From contig NZ_CP088156.1 of NCBI RefSeq assembly GCF_021088345.1, positions 7,369,001 to 7,433,000 on the forward strand: a stretch of DNA of 64,000 bases. The letters run 5' to 3'. Source of the stretch: Bradyrhizobium ontarionense (lineage in GTDB: Bacteria; Pseudomonadota; Alphaproteobacteria; Rhizobiales; Xanthobacteraceae). Made by a program: the position numbers and the translations under genes. The notes under the pieces are model-generated. The model was not told where the DNA came from. It saw only the letters and a program-made list of their open reading frames with translations, and searched no databases. Positions within the stretch are counted from its first letter, which is position 1, and each line of letters opens with the position of its first letter. Below are positions 8,684 through 17,715 of the stretch, one piece after another.

Positions 8684-10363
8684 CTACGCTTTGCCTGCAG
8701 AAATCGCCTGCGCTTCTGACGCTGCCCGCTGCATGCTGGACGACATCTCGCCGGTGACGGTGCTCTGCTCTTCGACCGCGGCCGCGGTCGATGTGACATA
8801 TTCGCTGACGTTCTGGATCTCGACCTTGATCGCGTTCAGCGCGTTCACGACCTCGCTCGATATCTCGTTCAGTCCGGCGATTTCCGCGCCGATCTTGTCG
8901 GTGGCCGCCTTGGCCTGATTGGCGAGGTTCTTGACCTCTGATGCGACCACGGCAAAGCCGCGGCCGGCGTCGCCGGCGCGCGCCGATTCGATGGTCGCGT
9001 TGAGCGCCAGCAGATTGATCTGCCCGGTGATGTTGCCGATCAATTCGACGATGCCGCTCATCGCCTGCGTCGCATCGCTCAGGCGCTTGGCCTGCGAATC
9101 GGCGGAGGCGACCCGGTCCGCCGCCCCCATTGCGGTCTCGCGCGACTTCGTCATGGCTTCCGAAATCTCGCGGACGGAGGCATTCAGCTCCTCGGCGCCG
9201 GCCGCGACCGACTCCATCATGCCGCGGACACGCTCATTGCCCATCCGCACCAGGACTTGCTTGGTCACGTCAGTGGCGTATTTCACCACCTTGAACGGCT
9301 TGCCGTTGAGATCGAGGATCGGATTGTAGGAGGCTTGAATCCAGACCTCGCGACCCCCTTTGCCGATGCGCTTGTATTCTGCGGCCTGGTACTCTCCCCG
9401 ATTGAGGGCGGCCCAGAAATCACGATAAGCCTGACTGTCCCGTTCCGACGCATCCACGAACATGGAGTGATGACGGCCCTTGACTTCGGATAGTGTATAG
9501 CCGAGGGCGTGGAGGAAATTGTCGTTGGCATCGATGATGGTGCCATCCAGGCCGAACTCGATCACGGCCTGCGATTTGCCGATGGCCTGGATCTGTCCGG
9601 CGAGATCTGCATTCTTGAGCTTTTGGGCGGTCACGTCGGTGGCGAACTTGACCACCTTGAATGGCTTTCCGTTCTGGTCGAACACCGGATTGTAGGACGC
9701 TTGGATCCAGACCTCCTTGCCGCCCTTTCCAATCCGCTTGTACTCGGCGGCCTGATATTCACCGCGATTCAGCGCGGCCCAGAATTCGCGGTAGGCCGCA
9801 CTGTCGCGCTCCGCCGGCGCAACGAACATGCTATGCTTCTTGCCCTGGATCTCCGGCAGGCTGTAGCCTAGCGCATTCAGAAAATGGTCGTTGGCGGTAA
9901 TGATGGTGCCGTCGAGATTGAACTCGATCACAGCCTGTGATCGGCCGATCGCCGCGACCTGGGCGCCGTAGTCGAGGTTCTGCAGGCGCACGTTCGCGTC
10001 GGACCATTCGACCACGGTTCCTGCGCGGCTTCCGTCCGGACGTCTCAAGGGCTGCGCGACCAGGTCGAACACCCATTTACCGATCTTGATGGTTGCGCGG
10101 TGCTCGGAGGTGAGCGCCTGCAGCATGCGCCGCTGGTGCGACGGGTCCTTGTGGAACACGTCGATGTTGGTGCCGATCAGGGCGTCGACGCGGAAGTTCG
10201 GCAACTGCGTCTTCAGGTCCGGCTCTGCCTCCCGCAGCAGCGCCGTCACCGCTTCGTTCATGTAGACGATGTTGAGCTTGTCGTCCGCGACCATTACCTT
10301 CGCGGTGATCGCATTCGCGGCCAGGACGGCCAGGGCCTCGCCGTGATTCTTGCGGCCAAACAT
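8684..10363 (-). CDS. Soluble methyl-accepting chemotaxis protein with three PAS domains
   Basis: A 559-residue chemoreceptor without membrane segments or HAMP domain, so probably cytoplasmic. Residues 15-125 form a first PAS domain (KLNIVYMNEAVTALL). Two further PAS-PAC units follow, around residues 135-255 and 257-380, nearly identical to each other (AVIEF.LDGTII.AND.FL.ALGY and AALNRGEYQAAEYKRIGKGG in both). The C-terminal 150 residues are the signalling hairpin with NLLALNATIESARAGDAG and GRGFAVVASEVKNLA, the contact region for CheA and CheW. PAS domains suggest a redox, oxygen or energy signal, possibly with a bound flavin or heme; FIST and Aer-like receptors are comparable. No che genes are adjacent. 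Confidence 0.93.
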   Translation of the reverse strand: MFGRKNHGEALAVLAANAITAKVMVADDKLNIVYMNEAVTALLREAEPDLKTQLPNFRVDALIGTNIDVFHKDPSHQRRMLQALTSEHRATIKIGKWVFDLVAQPLRRPDGSRAGTVVEWSDANVRLQNLDYGAQVAAIGRSQAVIEFNLDGTIITANDHFLNALGYSLPEIQGKKHSMFVAPAERDSAAYREFWAALNRGEYQAAEYKRIGKGGKEVWIQASYNPVFDQNGKPFKVVKFATDVTAQKLKNADLAGQIQAIGKSQAVIEFGLDGTIIDANDNFLHALGYTLSEVKGRHHSMFVDASERDSQAYRDFWAALNRGEYQAAEYKRIGKGGREVWIQASYNPILDLNGKPFKVVKYATDVTKQVLVRMGNERVRGMMESVAAGAEELNASVREISEAMTKSRETAMGAADRVASADSQAKRLSDATQAMSGIVELIGNITGQINLLALNATIESARAGDAGRGFAVVASEVKNLANQAKAATDKIGAEIAGLNEISSEVVNALNAIKVEIQNVSEYVTSTAAAVEEQSTVTGEMSSSMQRAASEAQAISAGKA

Positions 10364-10637
10364 GATGATCTCCTGTTGAAAAGCGGTCGCATCAACCGGT
10401 GCTGAAGGCTTCGCGAATGCAAAATCCCCGTGAAATCCCGGGCTTTATTCAATATATCAGGCCGTCAGTAAGATTTAGTTAGGCGGTTATCTGCAGGCCT
10501 GTTCGGATTCTGCAGGAAGTGCGTAGTAGTCCTTATCTACAGCGATCAAGTGTCGCACCGACGGATTGTCCTGGATCAAAATCGGGGCTACCTCGGCCGG
10601 TAGGCTCAACGAAATCCAGGCGCTGACCAGCTGCTAC
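10364..10637. other. Divergent intergenic region
   Basis: About 270 bases, less GC-rich than the surroundings (TTTATTCAATATATCAGG around 10443), separating the chemoreceptor from a PAS-AraC gene on the other strand. It probably holds both promoters. I see no clear operator or RNA structure. Confidence 0.5.
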
Positions 10638-11714
10638 ATGCCCGAGAAAGATATTGCCGAGATCATCCGGATGCCGAGAGTCTTTCTCGACAGTCTTGGC
10701 GTTGGTATTTCGATCGTCGACATCGAAACGGGGCGCATTCGTTTTGCGAATGCCGAGTGCTGTCGGATCGTCGGTTTTACCTTCGAGCAGCTCAGAGCCC
10801 GCGGCATCGGTTTCTTGGAACTGACGCATCCCGACGACCGGGAGAGCAACCGGCTGCAGCACGAACGGCTGCTCGCGGGTGAGATCGACGGCTATCAGGC
10901 CGACAAGCGGTATCTTCGGCTGGATGGGAGCGTCGTCTGGGGACGCGTGATCGTCAATCCGGTGCGGGACGCCGCCGGCAGCCTGAAATGGTTCTGCGCC
11001 GTCGTTGAGGACATCACGGCGACCAAGATTCTGGAGAGCCAACTTGCGGCTGCCGAAAAGCTCGCAGGACTCGCGACGTTCAACCTGGTCGTCGAGGCGG
11101 ACGATCATCCGCGGAACTCGACGACCACCTCACCGTCATCTCTCCGCGACATGTTGAGCTTCGTACACCCGGAGGACAAGGACGCGCTCGAGACGGCGAT
11201 CCGTCGTGCCATCGCGAAGCGAACCGGCTACACGCGGGACTATCGGGTGATCGACAAAGATGGGGCAGCGCGCTTTGTCCGCGGCATGGGAAGCTGTGTC
11301 TACAATCCGTCCGACGGACGTATTCACCTCGTCGGTTCGACCATCGACATCACCGCGACGCGCCTCGATCGTGACAGCGAAATACCCGAGCCCATTCGGA
11401 GGATCCTGGAACATATCGAGACGCACTGGCAACAGAAGACGTCGATCGAACAGCTGGCGGGCCGGTATGGCATCAGCCCTCGCGCGGTCTATCAGTATTT
11501 CTCGGACAACGGCGTTTCGCTTGGCGAGAAGATCAAGCAGAACCGCATGCAGCATGCGCGCCGCATGCTGTGCAATCCGGAAGCGGGCGACACCGTGACG
11601 TCGATCGCCTTGCGCTGCGGTTTCAGTAGTCCCGGTCATTTCGCCGGGGAATACCGGAAGGTCTATGGTGAGAGCCCATCGGAAACCCTGAGGCAGGCAT
11701 CGCCGCCGATCTAG
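10638..11714 (+). CDS. PAS domain-containing AraC-family regulator
   Basis: A regulator of about 358 residues. The N-terminal half has one good PAS domain (SLGVGISIVDIETGRIRFAN, then CRIVGFTFEQL) with a PAC tail (WGRVIVNPVRDAAGSLKWF), followed by a second PAC-like region (YRVIDKDGAARFVRGMG). The C-terminal 100 residues are an AraC DNA-binding domain: TSIEQLAGRYGISPRAVYQY and TSIALRCGFSSPGHFAGEYR, then KVYGESPSETLR. The start is uncertain: ATG 10638 is taken here, with a TTG at 10566 in frame. Direct PAS sensing joined to an AraC output is less common than one-component AraC proteins with cupin domains. The signal is unknown. Confidence 0.85.
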   Translation: MPEKDIAEIIRMPRVFLDSLGVGISIVDIETGRIRFANAECCRIVGFTFEQLRARGIGFLELTHPDDRESNRLQHERLLAGEIDGYQADKRYLRLDGSVVWGRVIVNPVRDAAGSLKWFCAVVEDITATKILESQLAAAEKLAGLATFNLVVEADDHPRNSTTTSPSSLRDMLSFVHPEDKDALETAIRRAIAKRTGYTRDYRVIDKDGAARFVRGMGSCVYNPSDGRIHLVGSTIDITATRLDRDSEIPEPIRRILEHIETHWQQKTSIEQLAGRYGISPRAVYQYFSDNGVSLGEKIKQNRMQHARRMLCNPEAGDTVTSIALRCGFSSPGHFAGEYRKVYGESPSETLRQASPPI

Positions 11715-11839
11715 ACGCGCGCCAGGTGGCGAGGCGCATCCTCAATCTAAGGGAGCCGTCAGCGGTGAGCGATCGGGCGGCTGCCGGAATTGCCGGTCGC
11801 GTTGCGGATCCCCCGTGCCCATCGACTTTGGATGCGTTG

Positions 11840-14248
11840 CTAGTTTACGGGAACGGGAAGCGAGACATTGCCGACCGTTCTCATTCCCAGTGTCAGCATC
11901 ACGGTCTGGTTGGTCTGCGGCGTGGCTCCAACGACTGCGTAGTTCAACGACGTGACATAACTTGCAGCCAGCGTGAAGCAGTCGTCGACGTAACCGGCCC
12001 CAACGACGTACTGATTGATAGTATTGGCCGTGAGATCCCATCGCGCGGCACCCGTCACCACCCAGTTCGGCGCGACCTTGACCGAGCCGCTGCCTAGGAT
12101 GCCTTCACGCCGATCGAGATAACCGAGGGCCGGATCTGCGGCATAGTTGCCATAGGTCAGCGCCACCGACCAGCGATCGAAATTCGCCTTGGCTTCCGCC
12201 TCGAAGCGCTGAACGTTCATGGTCTGCTGGTCGAACCGGCTGCGCATGCTGAACGTGGTGGTTCGGTTCGGCGAATAATCGACCCGCGCCACGTAATCCG
12301 ACACGGTCTTGTCCAGGCCTGATCCGATACCGGTATTGTTCGCATCCTGCACGGCGAACGAGTTCATGCCGAACAGCTGGTAGGACTGGCCGAACAGCAC
12401 GTTGATGGTACCGCCACGATCGAACTGCGTGGTCGCCTGCACGCCGACATTGGCGCGGCCGCCGCCTTCGACGCGGTCGTAGCCGGAGAACTTGTCGACG
12501 CTGAACAGGTTGCTGGCGTCGAACACCATGCTCTGCGCGTCCTCGTTCGGCAGCCGGCCGGCATAGGTCTCGTTCGGCCGGATGATGATCTGCGCGATCG
12601 GCTCGATCGTCGTGGTTCCCCACGGCTGGACGTTGATGAACGGATAGCGGTATTCCAGGCCGACCGTCGGCATCAGCCGCAGCGCCTGCGTGTCACCCGT
12701 CGGCAGGAAGTTCGCGACACCGGGCTGGTTCGAAACGTTGGCGTTGATTGCGTCCGCACGCAGGATCGCGAACGGCGTCCAGATCTGGCCCAACGGATCA
12801 GTAAAGGACCGCCGCCACTCCGCCTGCGCGGTCAGGCGCGTGTAGGTGCCGGGCGTCGCACGCAACAGACATTGCGTCGGCAGCCGCGCCCGCGGATCGG
12901 CCGAGGTGGTCGTGCACAGGCCGGCAGTGTTGGCCTGGGTCGTGATCGGGTCGAACAACGCCTGCTCGCGGCTCAGATTCACGAAATTGGTCTTGGTGCT
13001 GAACTCGCCGCCGAACACGGGATAGTTCAGCACGTTCGAGTAATCGAGCACGGGATAGACCACCGGAACCGTCTGCTGGTTGCCGGAGAGGCTCAGATAG
13101 TGGATCGCCCTGATATCGAAGAAGCTGCGGCTGCCGACGCCGGTCAGATAGAGCTGCGAGATCGCCTCGGTCGGCAGGCTCATGAACGAGTTGAACGGGT
13201 CGCGGTACTGCGCAAGCCGGTAATCCGACAGGAACATGTAGTCGAACAGCAGGATGCCGTCCCAGCCAAAGACCCATTTGTCGTTGAGCGCGAACTGGCC
13301 CTTGGTGTCGATGCCGCCGCGGAACTGGCGATCGCCGGGCTGGCCGGCGAAGGCGTTGCGATTCATTTGATCGATGCCGTAGAGGCGCACCTGATAGGCG
13401 CCATTGCTCAGGCGCTGGCGGAATTCGGCCTGCATCAGCACGCCCTGCTTGGAGGTGATGCGCGGCGTGAAGGTCGCGTCGTAGTCGGGCGCGATCGCCC
13501 AGTAATAGGGAATGTCGACGCCGAATCCGAAAGCGGTCGAAGACGTATAACCGGGCATAAGAAACCCGCTCTTGCGCTTGACGGTCGGATCGGGCGTCGA
13601 GAAGTAGGGAATGTACGCCAACGGAACGCCGAAGAATTCGAGCTGGGCGTTCTCGAAATAGAGCATCTTCTCGGTCTGGTCGTGGATGATGCGCGCACCC
13701 TTGACCTGCCACAGCGGCGGCTTCTTCGGATCGTCCTTGCAGGGTGCGCAGGCGGTGTACACGCCGTTCTCGAAGACGGTGGTGTTGCCCTTCGAACGGT
13801 CAGCGCGGGTCGCCGCCATCCGCGTCTGGTCCTCGGTCTCGACGCGCAGCGAATCGACGAAGCCGTCGCGATAATCGTCCGACAGGTCGAGGCTGTTGGC
13901 GTAGGTGATCTTGCCCTCGGCGTCGGTCATGCGGATGTTGCCTTCCGCATGCAGGCGCTTGGTCTTCTGGTCGTAGATCACCCGGTCGGCCTCGACCGAC
14001 GTGCCGTTGTAGAACAGCTGGACGTTGCCGACGGCCGACACGCGCGAGTTGTTGGTGTCGTAATCGACCTCCGCCGCCTGCACCAGCATCTGGTTGTCGT
14101 TGGCGACACGGGGCGGCGGCGGCTTCGGCGGACGGGGGTTGTAGGTGAAGCTCTGGGCGGCGGCAGGACGCGGCGTCAAGTTGCCAACAGCGGCGGACAG
14201 CACGAGAGTCAAAGCGAGCACCGCAGGTCTCATCGCGAACGCTCGCAT
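11840..14248 (-). CDS. lptD: LPS-assembly protein LptD
   Basis: An outer-membrane beta-barrel protein of about 802 residues that, with LptE, inserts lipopolysaccharide into the outer leaflet. A signal peptide ends near RPAAAQS. The N-terminal OstA/LptA-like jellyroll is seen in QAAEVDYDTNNSRVSAVGNV and HAEGNIRMTDAEGKITYANS, followed by the barrel with the family motifs TPDPTVKRKSGFLMPGY and LMPTVGLEYRYPF. Cysteines in TACAPC and in YVDDCF near the C terminus could give the interdomain disulfides known in LptD. ATG 14248 is chosen because it leaves a normal signal peptide; ATG 14326 is an alternative. The usual neighbours surA, pdxA and ksgA are absent on the 3' side. Confidence 0.93.
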   Translation of the reverse strand: MRAFAMRPAVLALTLVLSAAVGNLTPRPAAAQSFTYNPRPPKPPPPRVANDNQMLVQAAEVDYDTNNSRVSAVGNVQLFYNGTSVEADRVIYDQKTKRLHAEGNIRMTDAEGKITYANSLDLSDDYRDGFVDSLRVETEDQTRMAATRADRSKGNTTVFENGVYTACAPCKDDPKKPPLWQVKGARIIHDQTEKMLYFENAQLEFFGVPLAYIPYFSTPDPTVKRKSGFLMPGYTSSTAFGFGVDIPYYWAIAPDYDATFTPRITSKQGVLMQAEFRQRLSNGAYQVRLYGIDQMNRNAFAGQPGDRQFRGGIDTKGQFALNDKWVFGWDGILLFDYMFLSDYRLAQYRDPFNSFMSLPTEAISQLYLTGVGSRSFFDIRAIHYLSLSGNQQTVPVVYPVLDYSNVLNYPVFGGEFSTKTNFVNLSREQALFDPITTQANTAGLCTTTSADPRARLPTQCLLRATPGTYTRLTAQAEWRRSFTDPLGQIWTPFAILRADAINANVSNQPGVANFLPTGDTQALRLMPTVGLEYRYPFINVQPWGTTTIEPIAQIIIRPNETYAGRLPNEDAQSMVFDASNLFSVDKFSGYDRVEGGGRANVGVQATTQFDRGGTINVLFGQSYQLFGMNSFAVQDANNTGIGSGLDKTVSDYVARVDYSPNRTTTFSMRSRFDQQTMNVQRFEAEAKANFDRWSVALTYGNYAADPALGYLDRREGILGSGSVKVAPNWVVTGAARWDLTANTINQYVVGAGYVDDCFTLAASYVTSLNYAVVGATPQTNQTVMLTLGMRTVGNVSLPVPVN

Positions 14249-14440
14249 GCGGCGCTCGCGCGCAGTTCCAACGCGGAGGGAAGGGCAATCAACTCGGCCG
14301 GGCCTCGCGATCGGACGCTTCGACATGGATTCACGCAAACACCGGTACGGCCGCGGGGAGCACACATCGCGCTGAGACGCCACTGGCGTTTCTCGCGCGG
14401 AGCAGTGCAAACGACAGCGCGTTGATTGACACGATTGAAT

Positions 14441-14455
14441 TATCGTTTTACGATA
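14441..14455. promoter_or_regulatory. Likely operator, TATCG-N5-CGATA palindrome
   Basis: The sequence TATCGTTTTACGATA is a perfect inverted repeat (arms TATCG and CGATA) 65 bases before the DUF2975 gene that precedes a YozG-type HTH gene. Position and symmetry suggest that the HTH protein binds here and regulates its own operon. It is also near the start of the divergent lptD open frame. Confidence 0.55.
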
Positions 14456-14520
14456 AAAATGTAAAGCGATCCGAGGTGGCCTGCGGCTTTTCCTCCGGGT
14501 CCTGTGACCGGGAGCACACG

Positions 14521-15114
14521 ATGAGTGCGATGTTGGCGGACGCCGCGTTCGACGCTGGTCCTGCCGCGCAGACCGCGCTGCGCAGCCGGATCAAATGGCT
14601 GTGCCGCTCGATCCAGCTGGCTGCGGCGTCTTGGAGCGTATGGGTCCCCGTTTCTTTCTTATGGCATTGGCTTCCGATCGATCCCGCTCGCATGGCGGGT
14701 GCGCTTGGGTATGCCCTCAAGACCGATATGAGCGGGCTGTCGGCGACACAGGTCGAATGGTTTCTGGCCCTGACTCTGGTTGTCTGGATTCCTGACCTAG
14801 CGGTAGGCTATTGCATCTGGCGTCTGTTCGGAACCTATCTGGAGGGGCGGATCTTCACGGCCGATGCGGCGATCTGGATGCGCCGCGTTGGCGTCAGCGG
14901 CCTGGCCGCCGTCGCAGCCGACGTCGTCATCCGAAAGATCGGTCTGCTGGTGCTGACCAGCCATGTCCAGCTGCCGCTCTCGACGTTGTTAGTGTTTCAG
15001 ACCGTCGTGCCCGGCGATCTGCTTCGCGTCCTGTTCTCCCTGTTCGTCACGGCGCTCGCGCTGATCTTCAAGGCCGCAGCCGAGTTGGCCGACGACCACG
15101 CCCAGATCGTTTGA
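14521..15114 (+). CDS. DUF2975-family membrane protein
   Basis: A 197-residue membrane protein with about four hydrophobic segments (around residues 35-55, 75-95, 120-145 and 160-185) and the late LSTLLVFQTVVPGDLLRVLF region typical of DUF2975, where family members have a GL segment followed by an R..LFSL.. helix. The start ATG 14521 follows GGGAGCACACG. Two bases after its stop codon begins a small Xre/YozG HTH gene, the standard partner of DUF2975. The pair is known in many bacteria but its function is not established. Confidence 0.8.
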   Translation: MSAMLADAAFDAGPAAQTALRSRIKWLCRSIQLAAASWSVWVPVSFLWHWLPIDPARMAGALGYALKTDMSGLSATQVEWFLALTLVVWIPDLAVGYCIWRLFGTYLEGRIFTADAAIWMRRVGVSGLAAVAADVVIRKIGLLVLTSHVQLPLSTLLVFQTVVPGDLLRVLFSLFVTALALIFKAAAELADDHAQIV

Positions 15115-15116
15115 CC

Positions 15117-15353
15117 ATGCCGATCATCGTCAATCTCGACGTCATGCTGGCCAGGCGCAAGATGCGCTCCAAGGAGCTGGCCGAGCGCATCGGCATCACC
15201 GAGCAGAACGTCTCGCTGCTGAAGTCCGGCAAGGTGCGCGGCGTGCGGTTCGACACGCTGGAGAAGATCTGCGAGGTCCTGCGATGTCAGCCGGGCGACC
15301 TGCTCGAGTACAGGCCGGATGACGCCGAGGAGCCACAGCGCCTCGCCGGGTGA
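15117..15353 (+). CDS. Small Cro/CI-type HTH regulator, YozG-like
   Basis: A 78-residue protein that is almost entirely one helix-turn-helix domain: LARRKMRSKELAERIGITEQ, then NVSLLKSGKVRGVRFDTLEKICEVL, then CQPGDLLEY, the usual YozG ending. It begins two bases after the stop of the DUF2975 gene, so the two are co-transcribed and probably translationally coupled. It most likely binds the TATCG-N5-CGATA palindrome upstream of the pair (14441-14455), which is inference. Confidence 0.88.
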   Translation: MPIIVNLDVMLARRKMRSKELAERIGITEQNVSLLKSGKVRGVRFDTLEKICEVLRCQPGDLLEYRPDDAEEPQRLAG

Positions 15354-15461
15354 GGCCGTTGCGGTAGTCTCTACGGGGCTTCCAGACGGTCCCAGGCGTC
15401 CGGCGCCGAGCGCGCAACAAAATTTGTCTTTCGTTTTTTCGGAAACTGTGCTTATCTCCTG
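15354..15461. other. Intergenic, no gene seen
   Basis: A short stretch after the YozG-like gene with a T-rich segment (TTTCGTTTTTTCGG). It leads into the large structured repeat. No reading frame with a coding signature was seen. Confidence 0.5.
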
Positions 15462-15821
15462 CCAACCCGCCTCATGCAGAGGGACGTACGCGTCGTCACG
15501 ATACGTGGAGGTGGGCGGCGGTGGACGTGACGGCTGTGCCAGACGAGCACAGTCGGCACGTACGGAGAAATCGTGTGGTCCTGGCCTCTCGATGCTGAGG
15601 TCAAGTTCGCAGGCGTTGCTTGACGGCACGCGCGGGCGATGGGGGCAAGACAGCCGATCCCCAGGGAGACCACGTATAATCCGTAACACCATCGCGCAGG
15701 GAGGGCCGGGATGTCTCGGCCGAACCTGTGGTTCCTTCCCCGTGCATTCTTTCCGCACGGGGGCCATGGGGGCGGCGAGCTCCCGGCCTTCCCTGCGCCC
15801 TCTCGTTGGTCGAGAGGGACG
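15462..15821 (+). repeat. Large structured repeat, copy 1 (about 360 bp)
   Basis: This block matches the reverse complement of 46870-47229 along nearly its whole length. It starts CCAACCCGCCTCATGCAGAG, includes CAGGGAGACCACGTATAA, and ends with three hairpins: an outer stem GCGCAGGGAGGGCCGGGA...CTCCCGGCCTTCCCTGCGC, an inner stem CCCCGTGC...GCACGGGG, and a 3' stem CCCTCTCG...CGAGAGGG. In the other copy the inner stem is CCGCGTGC...GCACGCGG, so base pairing is kept although the sequence differs. Short open frames inside look spurious. It could be a repeated extragenic element or a structured RNA; the orientation given is arbitrary. Confidence 0.8.
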
Positions 15822-15919
15822 TGACTGCCGCATCACTCGGGCGCTGCGCGCCGCGGGATGGAAACGCGTGTCTCGATGGCACTGACGACGGGGGCCAAGG
15901 TGCCGATCAATCACTCAAC

Positions 15920-16093
15920 CGTCGTCCCGGACAAGCGCGCGGCACGCGTGCGCCGATCCGGGACCCATAACCCCAGGGAGATGTTCGAGGCACGATGGTC
16001 GATCGATCGCGTCCAGCCACGTCCGCCGCGGTGTATGGGTCCCGGGTCAGCGTCCGCCAACGCTACGCGTTATCGGACTTGCCCGGGACGACA
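15920..16093. repeat. Palindromic intergenic repeat, family C (GTCGTCCCGG type)
   Basis: Inverted-repeat element with ends CGTCGTCCCGGACAAG and CTTGCCCGGGACGAC and inner parts GATCCGGGACCCATAACCCC and GTGTATGGGTCCCGGGTC. A related but diverged element is at 57686-57940. It lies between the large structured repeat and the end of the hybrid kinase gene. Confidence 0.8.
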
Positions 16094-16122
16094 CTGAGTG
16101 TGCGGCGGGCGCTGCGAAAGCC

Positions 16123-17715
16123 TCACGCCTCCAGCGCCGTCCTGATCATGCGCGCGAGGTCCGCGCTGACATACGGCTTCGCCAGCAGCAGCACATCGGC
16201 ATCGAGGCGGCCGTGATGCACGATCGCGTTCTCGGTGTAGCCGGAGGTGTACAGCACTTTCAGGCCAGGGCGTCGCTTCGCGGCCTCGATGGCGAGCTGG
16301 CGGCCGTTCATGCCGCCGGGGATGATCACGTCGGTGAACAGCAGATCGATGCGCTCGGGATTGTCGATCAGCACCAGGCCCTCGGCGGCGTTGCTCGCAG
16401 CGAGCGTGCGATAGCCGAGGCGGCGCACCTGCGCGACGACGTAGTCGCGCACCAGCGCGTCGTCCTCGACGATCAGGATGGTCTCGTCGCCGCGTGCGAC
16501 AGCCGGCCGGCTGGTGTCGGCGGCAGGCAGCTCCGGCGCGCCGGCGGCCCGCGGCAGATAGAGCTTCACCGTGGTGCCGTGACCTTCCTCGCTGTAGATC
16601 TTGACGTGGCCGTTCGACTGCTTGACGAAGCCATAGACCATGCTCAGCCCGAGGCCCGAGCCCTTGCCGACGTCCTTGGTGGTGAAGAACGGCTCGAAGA
16701 CCTTGTGGAGCAGCGCGGCGGGAATGCCCTGGCCGGTGTCGCTGACCGCGATCATGACGTAACTCCCGGGCTTGGCATCGCGGTTCAGCTGCGCATAGTC
16801 GTCGTCGAGAGTGACGTTCTTGGTCTCCAGGGTCAGCTTGCCGCCCTCGGGCATCGCGTCGCGCGCATTCAGCGCGAGGTTGAGGATCGCCGTCGAGAGC
16901 TGGCTCGGGTCGATCAGCGCCGGCGCGCTGTCATAGGCCAGCATCGATTCGATCTCGATCTGCTCGCCGAGCGTGGGGCGCAGCAGACGGCCCGCCTCGA
17001 CGACGAGCGCATTGATGTCGGTCGCGCGCGGCTGCAGCGGCTGCCGGCGCGAGAAGGCGAGCAGATGCCGGGTCAGGTCGGCGCCGCGGTCGGCGGCGGC
17101 GCTGATCATGTTGGCGATGCCGGCAAGCTGCGGCTTGTCCTTGACCGCGTCGGCGAGGATCTCGATCGTTCCGGTGATGACGGTCAGGATGTTGTTGAAG
17201 TCATGCGCGACGCCGCCGGTGAGCTGGCCGATCGCCTCCATCTTCTGCGCCTGGCGGACCTGGGCCTCGTTGGCCTCGATCTCCTGAAAGCGCTGGACCA
17301 TGGCCTCGGCGGCGCGGCGCTGCCGGATCTCCTCCTCGAGCTGCGCATAGGCCTTCTGCAGCGTGATGCGGGTCGGCAGCACCAGGATCTGCGGCAGCAT
17401 CTTCAGCAGCGCGGCGATGAGGGCGACCGACATCAGGGCCAGCACGGCGTCGAAGACGTCCGTGGCGGCGCCGACGTCGATCCACGGGGTGGCGAGCGAG
17501 AGCAGGCGCCCGATGCCGCCGACCACGCCATACGACGTGATCGAGATGAAGACGCCGCGGAACATGATGTCATGCCAGCGCCGCCACAGGAACATGCCGA
17601 CAACGATGGCGATCGTGAAGAAGGCGCAGGCGATGAAGGCATTGGACACGACATGCAGCCATATCAATCCCGGCGCCTCCTGGAGGCCCGGCTCTTGCTG
17701 CGTCAACGTCGGCAT
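16123..17715 (-). CDS. Hybrid sensor histidine kinase/response regulator
   Basis: A 530-residue membrane-bound kinase. About three N-terminal membrane segments lie in residues 17-110, followed by a short coiled coil (120-160). The HisKA H-box is GGVAHDFNNILTVI with His near residue 171. The HATPase part shows NLALNARDAMPEGG (N box), VSDTGQGIP (G1) and GKGSGLGLSMVYGFV (G2). A C-terminal receiver domain starts at ETILIVEDDALVRDYV, with the phospho-acceptor Asp in LLFTDVIIPGG and the conserved Lys in LLAKPY. The order kinase-then-receiver is typical of alphaproteobacterial hybrid kinases. ATG 17715 is chosen over an upstream frame extension. The signal and final output are unknown. Confidence 0.92.
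   Translation of the reverse strand: MPTLTQQEPGLQEAPGLIWLHVVSNAFIACAFFTIAIVVGMFLWRRWHDIMFRGVFISITSYGVVGGIGRLLSLATPWIDVGAATDVFDAVLALMSVALIAALLKMLPQILVLPTRITLQKAYAQLEEEIRQRRAAEAMVQRFQEIEANEAQVRQAQKMEAIGQLTGGVAHDFNNILTVITGTIEILADAVKDKPQLAGIANMISAAADRGADLTRHLLAFSRRQPLQPRATDINALVVEAGRLLRPTLGEQIEIESMLAYDSAPALIDPSQLSTAILNLALNARDAMPEGGKLTLETKNVTLDDDYAQLNRDAKPGSYVMIAVSDTGQGIPAALLHKVFEPFFTTKDVGKGSGLGLSMVYGFVKQSNGHVKIYSEEGHGTTVKLYLPRAAGAPELPAADTSRPAVARGDETILIVEDDALVRDYVVAQVRRLGYRTLAASNAAEGLVLIDNPERIDLLFTDVIIPGGMNGRQLAIEAAKRRPGLKVLYTSGYTENAIVHHGRLDADVLLLAKPYVSADLARMIRTALEA

Noticed and set aside
12872..14425. 517-residue open frame on the plus strand
   Set aside because: Lies antisense to lptD and has the Arg/Ala/Asp/Val-rich composition of a high-GC shadow; lptD has clear family motifs.
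15319..15885. 188-residue open frame through the first large repeat
   Set aside because: Follows the repeat, with no family motif and Arg/Ser/Pro-rich composition; the paired structure of the DNA explains the sequence better.
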